Program-made: the position numbers and the translations under genes
Notes under the pieces: generated by a model
Told to the model about the DNA's origin: nothing
What the model saw: only the letters and a program-made list of their open reading frames with translations
Databases searched by the model: none
NCBI GenBank assembly: GCA_021234155.1
Contig: JAJEKV010000004.1
Coordinates: forward strand, 8,374,109 to 8,438,108
DNA length: 64,000 nt
Origin: Isoetes taiwanensis
Taxonomy: Eukaryota > Streptophyta > Lycopodiopsida > Isoetales > Isoetaceae
Reading direction: 5' to 3'
Shown here: positions 34,036-46,860 of the stretch, one piece after another
Layout: each line of letters opens with the position of its first letter
Position numbering within the stretch: position 1 is the stretch's first letter

Positions 34036-35000
34036 CTACATAGAGAGCAAGAGAAAGTAGTTTTCTGTGAGTTTTAGGCTGGGTCGATAGTATTTCAAGT
34101 AGCCATCCCAGGGAACCTTCTTTATACTGGCTCTATTTGCAATCATATCTCTTATCCTGTAGGTTCTTCAACGTGTTAAATCTAACAATGCCAAACAAAA
34201 ATACAGCTAGACCGACTGTACCTTTCAGCAAATTCGATTGGAGTCTCTCCAGAACGAATTTTTTGAGGATCTAAGTACCAAACATCACATACAACTGCCC
34301 AAGAAGTCATCAGCCTTACTAAATGCATGGTAAAGGACTGCCTGTAGTCATGACAGCAGAATCAGGAGGAGCAAACCCAGAACATCCTGCAGCTTTTCAA
34401 TACACTGTATATAATATTTGCAGGACTTACTTTTTGCTGTTCCAAAAGGCATCAACAAATATCTTGTTGTATTTAATTGCAATAGGGCAGATAGCACATC
34501 CCAACTCAAATGCACCCTGGAATTATAAAACTCCAATTGCGCCTGTACCATGTAGCCGAAGAGAAGGAATTTTTAAGCATCATATAATATCATACAAGGA
34601 AAAAGAACCACAATGTTTGAAGAATAAGATATGTAACACAGTACAGGTCTCATTAGAGTGCTTACATGAACAGCACACAAAATAACTTTTTGTGACACGG
34701 TACTCTATTCATAACCATACTAATAACATAGCACAAAAACCTATTCTCTTAAGGCCCAAATTCTGATGAAATGTTAATGAAGAATAAGATGTCCATTGCA
34801 TTATCTCTCTGCGTGGTGCACATTTTCTACCCAAAAAAATGCACATTCCAAAGAATATAAAGAAAATAATACACACATATAAATTTGAAAACGAAACACA
34901 GACCTTCTTGAACATTACAGTGTATTCATTATTCATACAGGTACCCTCTGGGAAGATAAGAAGTGGGTTGCTGTCAGGATTTTCCACATGTTTCTTCAGC
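34036..35000 (-). pseudogene. GPAT9: GPAT9-like glycerol-3-phosphate acyltransferase, four 3' exons
   Basis: GPAT9 is the ER-membrane sn-1 acyltransferase that starts glycerolipid synthesis in plants. Four minus-strand exons with GT-AG borders and consistent phases are visible: 35000-34904 (NPDSNPLLIFPEGTCMNN, acyltransferase motif III FPEGTC), 34516-34431 (GAFELGCAICPIAIKYNK, FVDAFWNS), 34341-34222 (QSFTMHLVRLMTSWAVVCD, GETPIEFAER) and 34156-34036 (MIANRASIKKVPWDGYLK, TAG at 34038-34036). These exons show no lesion, though the last 13 residues diverge from the usual basic tail. The first base (G at 35000) completes a codon begun at 60298, so this block belongs with the exons at 60-62 kb. I class the locus as a pseudogene because of lesions there; if those are assembly errors, this is a live gene. 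Confidence 0.85.
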
Positions 35001-35419
35001 CTGATTAAGATGATTAGCACCCGGTGGCAACTGCTACCCCAAAGATAGCTTTTCAATGCAAAGAGCTACAGAGGGCGAATTGTGAATCTGACTCTTATAA
35101 GCATCTTCTTATGAAATTGTGAATGTCTCCAGAAATTGATAAAGCGTATAAGTCACACTCCTACTCATCCAATGGACATATTTTGCATCAAATAAGAGAG
35201 CAAACAAGCAAATATCAGAATCACAGGATAGCAGCAAACTGAAAGACTGATGCAAGCTAGACATGACATATTGGCATCTATTCAAAATGTAAAGTTTGAT
35301 AAACAAATGGAACTGCAAACAGACATTCAAATTAGCTAATATTCCAACATATGAACATGCATGCCCCCCAGACTTTAAAAAGTTCCCCTATGCTAAATAA
35401 TAATGGAGACACGCACCTA

Positions 35420-36700
35420 CCTGTAAGGACAAATCCACTGACGAGTCAACTGGAAAATTAGTGATCCTTCTTCGAACCTTCCTTTCTGTATTCTCACATA
35501 TTCACACATAGCAAAAATAGACCTTCAATTACAGGCAATATTAGTTTCACTATTTCCTATGCTCTAGCTATACAATGGATATATAGGCCCATCCTGTCCA
35601 TCCATTAAATAAATCTTCACCTCTATCACTATCATCATTGCTGCAAACAAAGATAGCAGACAGGCTAACCTGGGCTGAGGGTGCAAACAGGTTTATAACT
35701 CTCTCGCTATCACCACTGCTGCAAACAATAATAGCAAGTGAGTAAACAATACCAAGCATTCAACTTTTATCATTTCCTTAGATGACCAGAATGTACCTAA
35801 TATCTCGACCATACAAATAGCTGATGCCTGGTTACTAGGAATAACTTTCAACCACGCATCAAAATCTAAAGTTTAGTTCCTCAGTTCACTGCATTAAAAA
35901 GTATTCCTGTCTCATATTACAAAGTTTGCTCCACTTTGCTGGTGAAATCACCTCTGCTTGTGATTGTAAATTTATGATATGAGGTCTGTGAGCTTGACTT
36001 AATTACTGGAATCTTTACCAAGTAAAACAAGTTTCTTCAAATCTGGACCTTGAACAATTTGAGCAACCATGCACCGACCTGCCCTGACAAATCCGCTCAC
36101 GAGTCAACTGGAAAATTAGTGATCTTTCTTTTAACCTTCCTTACTCTCACATATTTCCCCTGGATGCCAATCATAGCAAAAGTAGATCGTCAGCAATAAG
36201 TGCAACACACTCAGTTCCTTGATATTTGTTTCATTATGTTCTATGCTCTAGCTGTACAATGGATACATAGGCCCATGCAGTCCATCCATTACATAAATCT
36301 TCAACTCTATCTCTATCATTATTGCTGCAAACAAAGAGAGCAGAACAAGCTAACCTGGGCTGAGGCTGCAAACAGGATTATAACTCTCTCGCTATCAACA
36401 TTGTTGCAAACAATAATAGCAAGTGGGTAAACAATACCAAGCATTCAACTTTTATCATTTCCTTAGATGACCAGAATGTACCTAATATCTCGATCATGCA
36501 AATAGCTGATGCCTGGTTACTAGAAATAACTTTCAACCATGCATCAAAATCTAAAGTTTAGTTCCTCAGTTCACTACATTAAAAAGTATTCCTGTCCCAG
36601 ATTACAAAGTTTGCTCTACTTTGATGGTGAAATCACCTCTGCTTGTGATTGTAAGTTTTATGATATAAGGTCTGTGAGCTTGACTGAATTACTGGAAATC
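35420..36700. repeat. Tandem segmental duplication, two copies of about 0.6 kb
   Basis: Copy 1 (about 35420-36010) and copy 2 (about 36078-36700) match over long blocks such as ACGAGTCAACTGGAAAATTA and GATGACCAGAATGTACC. The offset grows from 658 to 685 bp through indels. It lies inside the GPAT9 intron and shows no coding content. Confidence 0.8.
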
Positions 36701-37312
36701 TGGACCTTGAACAATTTGAGCAACCATCCACAGATGAAGATCCAGATCACATGCACTATAACATCGATGTCCTCTCAACAAAAACCTCCTCAAACAGTGC
36801 CATACCCATTACTTTCAAGCTGTTCTATCTTCTTTCAAAATTAAGAAGGAAAACCAAACACAACGTGAACTGAAGAGGAAAGTGTACCATGCAGGTATGG
36901 CTTGCAACTCTGCCCAGCGACGGAATGAGCTTTATCAAGTAAAAGTTCGGATACAAACGGGAGAATTTCTTTTTTATCAATGGTAGCTCGTATTAAACCA
37001 TTTCTTTTTCATTTTCATTTTCTTAAATCATTGTAATGGTAGAAATGCCAAATAAAGTATGCATCGATTCTCATTAATTAAAATCGTTTACATATCAGGA
37101 GTGAAGAATTCATGGAAGATTGTGAGGCCTAGAGCTGATATTTAGTTTCTCTTGCTGTATCGATGTGTATCCACTTGAGAAATGATATGAAGAAAACACT
37201 GCACAAAACAATTAAAGTAATTAAAGAGCTCGAAATTCGTCAAATGTCAATGTTAAACACACATTACCTCAGGTATTCATGAATCTAACAAGCACATATA
37301 GAAGTTATATAC
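36701..37312. other. Intronic spacer
   Basis: AT-rich; nothing recognised. Confidence 0.4.
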
Positions 37313-37406
37313 TTAACTCACCTTCCCGATGAAATGATGGCACCACCTTGTCACCCCATGAGGTTCACAAGATGGTGCCATCATTTCATTGAGAAGGTAA
37401 AGTTAA
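37313..37406 (-). ncRNA. Long perfect-stem hairpin (candidate miRNA/siRNA precursor or MITE)
   Basis: The left arm 37313-37351 and right arm 37367-37406 are near-perfect inverted repeats around a roughly 15-nt loop. Over the central 32 bp the plus strand shows three C/A mismatches. On the minus strand the same positions become G-U wobbles, so a minus-strand RNA would pair throughout. That is the strand on which the GPAT9 intron would be transcribed. I do not recognise a conserved miRNA, so a foldback MITE is an equal alternative. Confidence 0.45.
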
Positions 37407-37499
37407 TTTTGGTACGTCGTGGCTCACAATTCGCCTCTCCTGCAAAATATAAGTCGCTTCTACTGGCACAGGAATGCCATCTTTGCCAAATCTCCATTA

Positions 37500-37872
37500 A
37501 GCAAACTTGAGAGTTCACATCTCCATAGGAAAAAATAAAGGACCCTAACGTATCCAAGGAAAGGAGGACTATAGAACCCGTTCAAGGAAAGGTCACATCT
37601 CCATAGAGAAAAATTAAAGGACGTAACCTATTAATGTATGGAAGGAAAGGACGACCATGGAACCACCCTAGCTTGAAGAAAAGCAAAGATGACCTAATTC
37701 ACATCTCTATGGGAAACTTGAGAGTTCACATCTCCATAGGAGGACCATAGAACCCGTTGAAGGAAAGGCCACATCTCCATAGAGAAAAATTAAAGAACCT
37801 AACCTATTAACGTATGGAAGGAAAGGACGACCATGGAACCACCCTAACTTGAAGAAAAGCAAAGATAAGAAA
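37500..37872. repeat. Tandem duplication of about 200 bp
   Basis: Blocks such as GAGAGTTCACATCTCCATAG and GGACGACCATGGAACCACCC occur twice in the same order, with a shortened first part in copy 2. Confidence 0.7.
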
Positions 37873-38052
37873 GGACATACCTAAAGGAGACGTAAATCAA
37901 AAAAAGAAAAACTAGAGGAAACACGTACAACATGAGGTTAAATATGAGTGGAACTTTTTGCCTTTTTCTTGCATTGTTATCGCCTTGTTTTGTATTATTA
38001 ATCCTTAGCACTTAGATTATGAAGATTCTAGAGAATCTACCAAATCTTTTAA

Positions 38053-40811
38053 ATGCGAGTGCCCAAAACAAAGGTGCCAAACAAATATTGCTTTCTCAAT
38101 TAATATACAACCAGAAATTGCATGAGGAAGGGGGTTTACATTAATGTAGTCATGCTTCAACAGAATGCACATAACATAACAACAGCACAAGAAAAATTTC
38201 CATTACATATATGTAATTTGAAGACGTAATTCAAAGGCCAGAAAGGCCCTGCAACCATTTGATGTTCGTTACAAACAGCAGTCGTGAGACATGTCTCTGG
38301 AGGGAAGACGAATCGGATCAATTGGGGCCTTCTTTGCATAGCTATTACACCAAACACACAGGAACCGAAATCAAACCTCTGAGCCTTCATCAAAAACTGT
38401 ATGCAAGAAATATGAAGGGCTTATGGCGAAAAAGCCTGCCAAAATTTAGAAATTTCTCTTTTGCATCAAAAGCACACAAAGCTACTTCTGAGTATGGGCG
38501 TCAAAATTTTGCATAGGATCGTTTATTTACTTTAGGGACAAATATTAGATGATGTCTTTTGAATGCATTCTCTAGACTTTCTTAAGCTATAGCTTGGACA
38601 AATGGAATGTACCAAAATATGGACATGCCAGTATCAATCTGTTAGATGCTATATGTCTGTGGTGAAAACACCCAACAATTATATCTCAATTTTACCCCCT
38701 CTTTTTATCTCATTTGGTAGGCACCTCTAACGACCATTTTAATGCACTTTTAAACTTACTACACCAAATTAAATAACAAAATGTAACGTGCTACTACACC
38801 CTTTACCGATTTTGTGAGTCAATACAACTTCATGGCTGTTCTTAGGCTGGATTAGTATCTGTCCTTAGTCTTGTACAATCTCTAGAACCTAGAAATTTGG
38901 ACATGTAACCTGACTAACGAATGAATCCTAATCATGTAGATTAAATTAATTAGATTACATCTGTTATTTCCTTACTTCGATTCATTCTATTATAGTATAA
39001 TGGATGATATCTCTGTTTCGCAATGCTTGGAGAAAGGAGGTAGAGACCTAGAAGCCATGAATAGTATGCTCCTACTAATAAACCTCATTAATTCTCAAAT
39101 AAATGTGGCATGTGCATAATAGCCCGCCTGGCATTGGATGGCAGGGCTAGACTGGCTGACGAGGAAAGCTTGTCCAACTGTAATTGATCCCTTGGTGTGT
39201 ACAGTCTACTGGGGGATCGTTGCGGGTTAGGCCTAACACCTTGCCACTGTGTGCGGGCAAGTTATGGGCTCAACATCTCCTAGTTGGTGGACTGCCTCAG
39301 TGGGGTTTAAGTCATGCCCTAAACAAAGGTGCCAAACGACTATTGCTTTTCAATTAATATACAACCAGAAATTACATGGGGAAGGGGCTTTACAATAATG
39401 GAGTCATGCACGAGGAATGGGCTTTACAATAATGGAGTCATGCTTCAACAGAATGCATATAACATAACAACAGCACAAGAAAATCTTTTATTACATATAT
39501 ATAATCTGAAGGCGTAATTCAAAGGCCAGAAAGGCCCTGCAACCATTTGATGTTCGTTACAAACAGCAGTCGTGAATAGTCGTGAGACATGTCTCTGGAG
39601 GGAAGACGAATCGGATCAATTGGGGCCTTCTTTGCATAGCTATTACATCAAACACACAGGAACCGAAATCAAACCTCCGAGGCTTCATCAAAAACTTATG
39701 CAAGAAATATGAAGGGCTTATGGCGAAGAAGCCTGCCAAAATTTAGAAATTTCTCTTTTGCATCAAAAGCACACAAAGCTACTTCTGAGTATGGGCGTCA
39801 AACTTTTTGCATATTATCGTTTATTTACTTTAGGGACAAATATTAGATGATGTCTTTTGAATGCATTCTCTGGACTTTCTTAAGCTATAACTTGGACAAA
39901 TGGAATATACCAAAATATGGACATGCCAGTATCAATCTGTTAGATGCGATATGTCTATGGTGAAAACACCCAACAATTATATCTCAATTTTACCCCCTCT
40001 TTTTACCTCATTTGGTAGGCACCTCTAACGACCATTTTAATGCACTTTTAAACTTACTACACCAAATTAAATAACAAAATGTAACGTGCTACTGCACCCT
40101 TTACCGATTTTGTGAGTCAATACAACTTCATGGTTGTTCTTAGGCTGGATTAGTATCTGTCCTTAGTCTTGTACAATCTCTAGAACCTATAAATTTGGAC
40201 TTGTAACCTGACTAACATGAATCCTAATCATGTGGATTAAATTAATTCGATTACATCTGTTATTTCCTTACTTCGATTCATTCTATTATAGTATAATGGA
40301 CGATATCTCTGTTTCGCAATGCTTGGAGAAAGGAGGTAGAGACCTAGAAGCCATGAATAGTATGCTCCTACTAATAAACCTCATTAATTCTCAAATAAAT
40401 GTGGCATGTGCATAATAGCCCGCCTGGCATTGGATGGCGGGGCTAGATTGCCTGACGAGGAAAGCTTGTCCAATTGTAGTTGATCCCTTGGTGTGTACAG
40501 TCTACTGGGGGATCGTTGCGGGTTAGGCCTAACACCTTGCCACTGTGTGCGGGCAAGTTATGGGCTCAACATCTCCTAGTTGGTGGACTGCCTCAGTGGG
40601 GTTTAAGTCATGCCCTAAACAAAGGTGCCAAACGACTATTGCTTTTCAATTAATATACAACCGGAAATTACATGGGGAAGGGGCTTTACAATAATGGAGT
40701 CATGCTCAACAGAATGCACATAACATAACAACAGCACAAGAAAAATTTCCATTACGATATGTAATCTGAAGATGTAATTCAAAGGCCAGAGAGGCCTTGC
40801 AACCATTTTTT
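38053..40811. repeat. Tandem array, about 2.15 copies of a 1.25-1.3-kb unit
   Basis: The unit start (AAACAAAGGTGCCAAAC) recurs at about 38066, 39321 and 40617. Copies 1 and 2 are near-identical over about 1.2 kb; copy 3 stops at about 40811. No domain is recognisable inside, though short minus-strand frames (SCVFxVIAMQRRPQLIRFVF) are shared. The end of copy 2 continues directly into copy 3, as in unequal crossing-over. Confidence 0.85.
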
Positions 40812-42298
40812 GTCTGGATTTAGCATCTGTGGGTGTTTCTAAGTGTACAAGTAGAGTTGCATGCAGAGTTTTTTGGCATTTGAGGTTTCTTGCATTTTCG
40901 TGGATGTAAGTTTTTTGAATGTTAAAATTTTGTTATTCGGCTGCAGATGGTTATGGAGGGCTGAATATCTGTGGATGCTTCCTTTTCTTCATTGAAAGCA
41001 TGTTCTGCATCTTCTAGGGCTAGAGATAGGATTGCATGTAAGGTTCATAAAGAGTTACTTTTCTACTAGTGCAGGACATTGCCAGGATAATTGCCAAATT
41101 TTCTGCTCCCCATCATCCTCTTCAAAACCCAACTTTGAGTAGTCGTAGCCATAGCAAGGCTATGATTTAGGCAATGCTTGTAATGGAGCTTGATCCTGAT
41201 CCAGCTTAGAGAAAATGCTGGATTTGTTTTCCTGTCCATGTTCAAAAATCTTGTTTCTGGGCCACTGCATTACTATTAAACCAAAATGGATGATTAAAGA
41301 AGAACATTGAGACATTGTACAATGTGATGTATTTTAATCTATGTTACAATAACTATTTTGATGTCAATCTGTATCTAAATCTCTGTTTTAATATGATTTG
41401 TGGTTCTTGGTTCATTTAATATGTTTTTAATTTGATCTCATTTGATGTTTAAAAAAGTATGACACTAAAAAAACAATGACTTAGAAAACTACGGTAACCG
41501 GATAAAGTAGTTGAGTAGAATTGGAAGACACAACTTCCTGACACGCACGAAAATACACGCCACATAAAAATGGCGACCTTGTTTCTATATTGTATAACAT
41601 AACAAGATGCACATCATAAAATAATAAAAGCTAACTAGTACATTATCAGTCATTCCGCACAGTCAATCCCTAAGGATGTTGAATTGAACAAATTTATGCC
41701 TAATGTAGCCAGTATAAGCACAATTTCATTATATATTGACTTGTTATAAGTCTGTATGTATCCCAAATGCTAGCTAATGTCTAGAGTAGAGGGTGATTAG
41801 TATAACATAATGACATATAGTAACATTAAGATGCGAGACTTGTAAAACAAGGTGCTGCGCACTGAGGGTTGCCCTCCATGGCCGGAGAATAGAATAGAAT
41901 AGAATAGAAGGAGAGTGAAGTGGCTTATGTTGTAGTTGTAGACAATAGAGTATTTGAATCGAAATTGCTATTTTAAGACATTGACATTTTGTGAAGGTGA
42001 TGTTACGCATTTGCATTACTAAGTTCTGCTTAGGTGTTGAGGTGTTGTTGGAGTAGGATGTAGTTGGACATATGGACTTTGGGATTTGAGTGCAAGGTAT
42101 TAGTGTTTGGTGCTTGGTATGGAACTAGGATGGCAGAAGCATAAGGAGAAGTGTAATAAAGGAGAGAATGGATGTACATGTTTTGTGAAGTGGCTTAAAT
42201 CGTAGTTGAAAGTTATATTTTGACATTTTATTGAAATTGGTACTTTTAGACAATAGAGTACTTGAAACCATGAGTTTATTAATAGGATGATATACATT
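40812..42298. other. Intronic spacer with GAATA microsatellite
   Basis: No gene recognised. (AGAAT)n lies at about 41886-41908, immediately after a GGGTTGCCCTCC motif that also occurs near 25220. Confidence 0.45.
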
Positions 42299-42331
42299 GG
42301 AAGGAAGGAAGGAAGGAAGGAAGGAAGGAAG
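42299..42331. repeat. (GGAA)n microsatellite, the 3' tail of a LINE
   Basis: Eight consecutive GGAA units. Read on the minus strand, it is a (TTCC)n tail after the LINE 3' hairpin. Confidence 0.9.
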
Positions 42332-43049
42332 TTTATTTTAACGTCCACGGAGGCCAGAGGCCTATGAGACGGTACATGCAAAGAACATGCAAAAAAGCCA
42401 AAAACCCCAACACCAAAAACAAACAATATAACTGTACAGTAGAACCCTACTACCGGGATGAAAAAACCCCCACTTGGGAGGAAAAACCCTAACAGTAGGC
42501 TCTCAAATACCATGCCCCTGAAGAGCAAGTCTGACGGCCGAAATCTGTAGGATGTAAGCTCCCGGTCCGCTACCATAGGTGATGCGAAAGTAATCGATGT
42601 AGCGTTGTGTCGAGCATCTAAGATCGAGTGTGCCTTTGCCGGACATGGGCATATGCCGGGCAATTTTGGAGGGCATGGTGCTCATCCTCTATCACGTGCA
42701 TCTCAACAACACCGACATATCCTCTCCTCCCGGGGATCCCGGTGCCCGCCATTCACCCCCGGTGACTGTTTCAATTTCGAGGTAATGGGAACCCGCCCTT
42801 ATGGCAGCAATAGCTCTCCGTTTCTTCACAGAGATGTGTGCTTTGGCACCGATGGGGTCCATGCTCAAGGCCGGGATTAATCTCGAAGCGTGATAGTGCT
42901 CGCCTTGGGCTTTGCAAGAGTAGAGGCATCCCATTGTGGTGGCAAAGATAGCCCGTGATCCAATTGCCCATTCTCGCGATCGACCGCCGCGGTGCCACCA
43001 TCCGTTGGTAATCCATAGACCACCTCCTAAACCATCCCTTACGATTGCT

Positions 43050-45760
43050 CGTGCCATACCCCTTCAACCGGCCGGGGCCCTGCGTTAACAAACACTGTGG
43101 GGGCAAGTGATGCTCATCCATCCCATCCACCTTATGGAAGCAAGTAAGATGCTGCGCAAGATAGCGTATCGTGTAAAGGCGTAACCCCGCCTCATACAAC
43201 AAAAATCGATACGGCACGGTGTCCTTTACTCCCAAGCTATATGTCAAGAAAGCTTTTTCGCACCCTTTCCAACCTATCCCACGTGTTTTTTTGCTAACCT
43301 TTGGGCCCCAAACCTCCACCCCATATATAGCAAAGACCGCTCGACCAAAGCCCTAAACGGTGTGCTCTCCTCGCCCGATCCACAGAGATCTATCCGGCAA
43401 CACGCGTTTTGCATCGCATATAAAGCCTTCCAGACTTGGCTCTCCTCTCCACACACTCATCCCATAGCATGTTAGTAGTGAAATCAATTCCCGGATACTT
43501 GAAGCTCGCGACCATCTCCACTTCGCCCCCCCGTAATATAACTCAGGGATAGGGTGTTTGCGAGGACGGGATCGCGAGAAGCTTAGTTTTGTGCAAGTTC
43601 ATCTTTGTCATTCCCGTTGCCCCACGTAACCCATCGAGGGCATCCAAATCCGCCTGATATACCGGGCCGCGTGTGGGCTAGCAAAGCTACATCATCCGCG
43701 ATATAGCAACCGGCTCACGAGGTCGCCTCGATAATTGCACCCGGCTCCCCATGGTTTGCATCCCACGCCTCCAAGCTATCAATGTACAACCCAAAAGCGT
43801 TGGAGACAACGGGCAGCCCCCGCTTAACTCCCATAGTGCTAGCTACCCGCCGATCTTCATAAGGCGGTCGCGGCATGAATCCCATCATAAAGCTGGTGCA
43901 CCCCATTCGCAACTCCTCGTGGAACTCGCAAGTCTTGCAACCCTCGCCACAAAGATGTCTCGGGGACGGTATCATATGCGATCTTAAAATCTACAAAGTA
44001 GCAATACAAGTCCTGTCGCGCGATTCTCGCTTGCCTCCATCAACACTCTCAAAGTGAAGATATGGTCGGTCCGTGGAGTGAGCCGGGCGAAAGCCCGCCT
44101 CGCCAATTGCCCGCACTCCCCGCCTCCTCGCCCACTTAGTGAGTTTCTTCTCCACCACCCCGGGAGCTTTGCAAACAAATGAGCTTACCATAATCATCCG
44201 GTAATTCACGGCTCATCCTTATTACCAGCTTTTATGCACGGGGAACAACCTTACTAACCATCCACCGGGGAGCCCCTCGCCAGAGCACGGTTGATGATCA
44301 CCGCCGGGGCCCTACCACAGATGGGCCACCCCATTTCAACGGCTTCGACTACGCGAGCCCCTGTAAAATCCTTTGCCTTGCCATTCGCCGGATGCCCACG
44401 AGACCCTGCTGGACATCCTCCGCGTGAGCGCAACACCTCTCCTACGATCCGGGACCACGGCATTAGCTCTGGGGGTCATATAACTCCCTGGCGGTGCATC
44501 CATTGCTCCACACTTACATTACCCACCGGCGCTTTTGGTATAACACCTTACGCCAAAAGCTTTTGGCTCGCCATGAGCATATCAAGCAAAGCTCCCGGGT
44601 TTTACGCCATGTATCTCCCCTTCTTGGCTTTTAGGAAAGCTTATAGTCTTGCCGGGGCCTGTGGCGCGAATCGTGGATCTATGACCAAAAGCGCGGTGGC
44701 TCTTTAGAGCCTTGCAATCGGCATCAAACCACGGGTTCTCGGAAAATGCGGTGTCCCTCCTTGGAGGGCCCTTCACCGCAAATGAAGCCCTCCCCAAAGA
44801 AATGCAAGCGCCCTCACCGACCATGCACACTGCCTTGCAAAGTGTGTAAAAGCTATCAAACCCTCAGAACTCCCGCACCAACACGATTCATACATCCCCT
44901 CGCCCCGATAGCGTGGTATGTATGGTAACCCTCCACGCCCCCTTTGCGGTGTCTCCACTATTGAGTGCTCCCAATTCGGGCCGTGACATAAAGCGGGTAG
45001 TGATCCGACAAAGCCTCCTCATCCCCCTCAGGCTTGTGCCAATGGAGAAGTGTGTAACCATGTCAAGTCTTTGCGGACCGAGCGAGAAGGTAATCCAACA
45101 CACTAGCTCCCCATCCCGCCTATCACTCCCCGCAAGTAACCCCCGAAGTGTGGCCATCGCCGCATACCATTACAAATTACCATGTCAAAAATCCGGCGAG
45201 CGGACCAGCGACCGCCAAATGGTCTAGCCACCATATCCCGGGAGTGCCGTGTATTTGAATAGCGGCTTTCTCAAGCCAAAGCGGATCAGCATTAGCGTCA
45301 CCTTGGAAGGTCACCGACGCGCAATCGGGCCGTCACGAGCATTGAAATCTCCTAGCAAAAACACCGTCCCTCATTGCCTATAGCGGTCTATGTCATCATA
45401 CGATTCCCTATACGGCATCCGACATACGTGGACCGCATCATGTACCGGTAGAACTTAGAGCCGTGATGGGGAATGTAGCAAGCTAGCAAGAAACAATGGG
45501 ACATGACCGGGCTCTAATACCATTACCCACATGTAGCGGTTAAATGCATCGGACTTCAAGTGTGATCTTGCATGCTAAGGCGCCCCTAAAGTAGCAAGCC
45601 ACTCCACCTGCATCCAGCGTCGCCATGGCGCTCATTAGCAAGTGAGAAATGCCGATATCCTCGAATGTCCGGCAATCGATGCCCTTCATACTCCCATGTC
45701 TCCCGCAGAAGACGATGTCCATGTCTGCCGCGATCCCATTCAAGCACATATACCTTCATC
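43050..45760 (-). pseudogene. LINE ORF2 remnant (endonuclease and reverse transcriptase)
   Basis: Pieces in the expected order but in three frames: an endonuclease Glu block (ETWEYEG) and GDFNAR block, then RT blocks MNYRMIMVSSFVCKAPG, GEAGFRPAHST and VASTMGVKRGLPVVSNAFGL with an IADDVALLA box (YADD variant, about 43690), then a WGPKVSKKT and FLTYSLGVKDTVPYRFLLYE block. Loss of frame throughout shows an old insertion. Confidence 0.8.
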
Positions 45761-45973
45761 TTGCCATTAACCAAACCCAGCTCCTCCAAATTCGTCGAAT
45801 CTCTCTTATCTTGACCAACTCTTGGCTTCTTTCCGTTGTTGCGATGGCGTGAGATCCGGATCCGGTATATAGGCGTACCTTTCAAGCTTAATCGAAAGTG
45901 CGGTGCAACAACAAAGATTTTGCCTCCCAATCCAAGGCGCAAACTTAACTAGCAGCGGTCTCATGCTCGGTCC

Positions 45974-46817
45974 TCAGGCCACGATTGGACTCTTGATAAC
46001 CAACATCAGTAATTGGAGCTTTGCAAGTACCAGGGTGGTAAGCTTACCTGGCAAATCCTCGCCTTGCTCCTCCGGCAATCCCCGCACAATAAGGTTGAGG
46101 CGGCGTGCCTGGATATCTTGCTCCTCACAAAGTACCCGCCTGATTCCCTGAGCCACCTCGGCCTCTGGTATAGGGGTTTCGTGCGATGACCGTGGTGCAC
46201 TCCGGACTTCGTTGCACCTCCATTCGGAGGTCCCCGTGATCTCTTCTTTGCCGTAAGTGGGCCATATGGTTCTCTATATGTAAGCATCTTCGACATCTCT
46301 CGCCATGCGCCTTTGCTTCATCAAGGAATTGGAGCCCCGCCCCGCGACCGCTTCCACATCCTTTTCCTTAGCATCTATCCGACCAGCCATGCTTGTGACT
46401 TGTACAACCGGCCGCAAAGAACCCCTTCATGTCAGCCCGTGCTTGCGCCATGTCTTCCATCCACTGCTGGTGGACCTTATCCAAGCGGTGCCCCATCTCC
46501 GTGACTAGCTGCGTTGTTGCTTGTATCTCCCCTCTTATCTGGTCATTAGCCTTTTGGGCTCCCCTGCAATCATAATCCCCAAGCCGAACTTCCACAAGGG
46601 AAATTCGCTCCTTCTGTTGGAGAAGCTGCTTCTTGAGTGCAGCCCCTGGCAGATGGTCCCGTGATGCCTCCAAGCTTGCCAGCTTAGCCTGGAGGGAACC
46701 GGCCTGTTCCTGTACAACCCTGATTGCCTCAGCCTGTGATACCTGCTCTGATGGGGACAAGGTATCCAAATTGCGGGCTCTTTTCTTCAGCGCATGCATG
46801 CTGTCAGGGGTTGCCAT
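45974..46817 (-). pseudogene. LINE ORF1-like remnant (coiled coil plus RRM-like)
   Basis: From ATG 46817 a 149-codon frame encodes a Gln/Ala/Glu-rich coiled coil (SQAEAIRVVQEQAGSLQAKL and QATTQLVTEMGHRLDKVHQQ). In another frame further on (46156-45974) ARRLNLIVRGLPEEQGED is the opening of the RRM-like/transposase-22-like domain of L1 ORF1 proteins. These coat LINE RNA. Frameshifts separate the two. Confidence 0.65.
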
Positions 46818-46860
46818 AGAGGGCCGGGACTGTCAGGTGGATTCCGACGACTAAAACAAA

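Larger units (their letters stand above)
42299..46860 (-). mobile_element. GC-rich LINE with ORF1 and ORF2, heavily mutated
   Basis: Minus orientation, clearly more GC-rich than its surroundings. From 5' to 3' it has an ORF1 region (46817-about 45974), an endonuclease (about 45750-45240, with DIVF/ETWEYEG and GDFNARDG blocks), RT (about 44210-43560), a post-RT block (about 43320-43050) and a 3' hairpin with (TTCC)n tail. Almost every domain is split across frames. It is nearly full length, unlike the truncated LINE at 30-32 kb, and belongs to a different clade, since it ends in a hairpin plus microsatellite rather than poly-A. I could not find a target-site duplication. Confidence 0.85.

Noticed and set aside
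41870-41910. (AGAAT)n after GGGTTGCCCTCC as a possible further LINE end
   Set aside because: The upstream sequence lacks the CTCCGTGGAC hairpin block, so I could not join it to the LINE family.
42100-42663. Minus frame of 187 codons ending next to the (GGAA)n tract
   Set aside because: It reads through the LINE 3' end, microsatellite and flank. No domain and hydrophobic low-complexity sequence.
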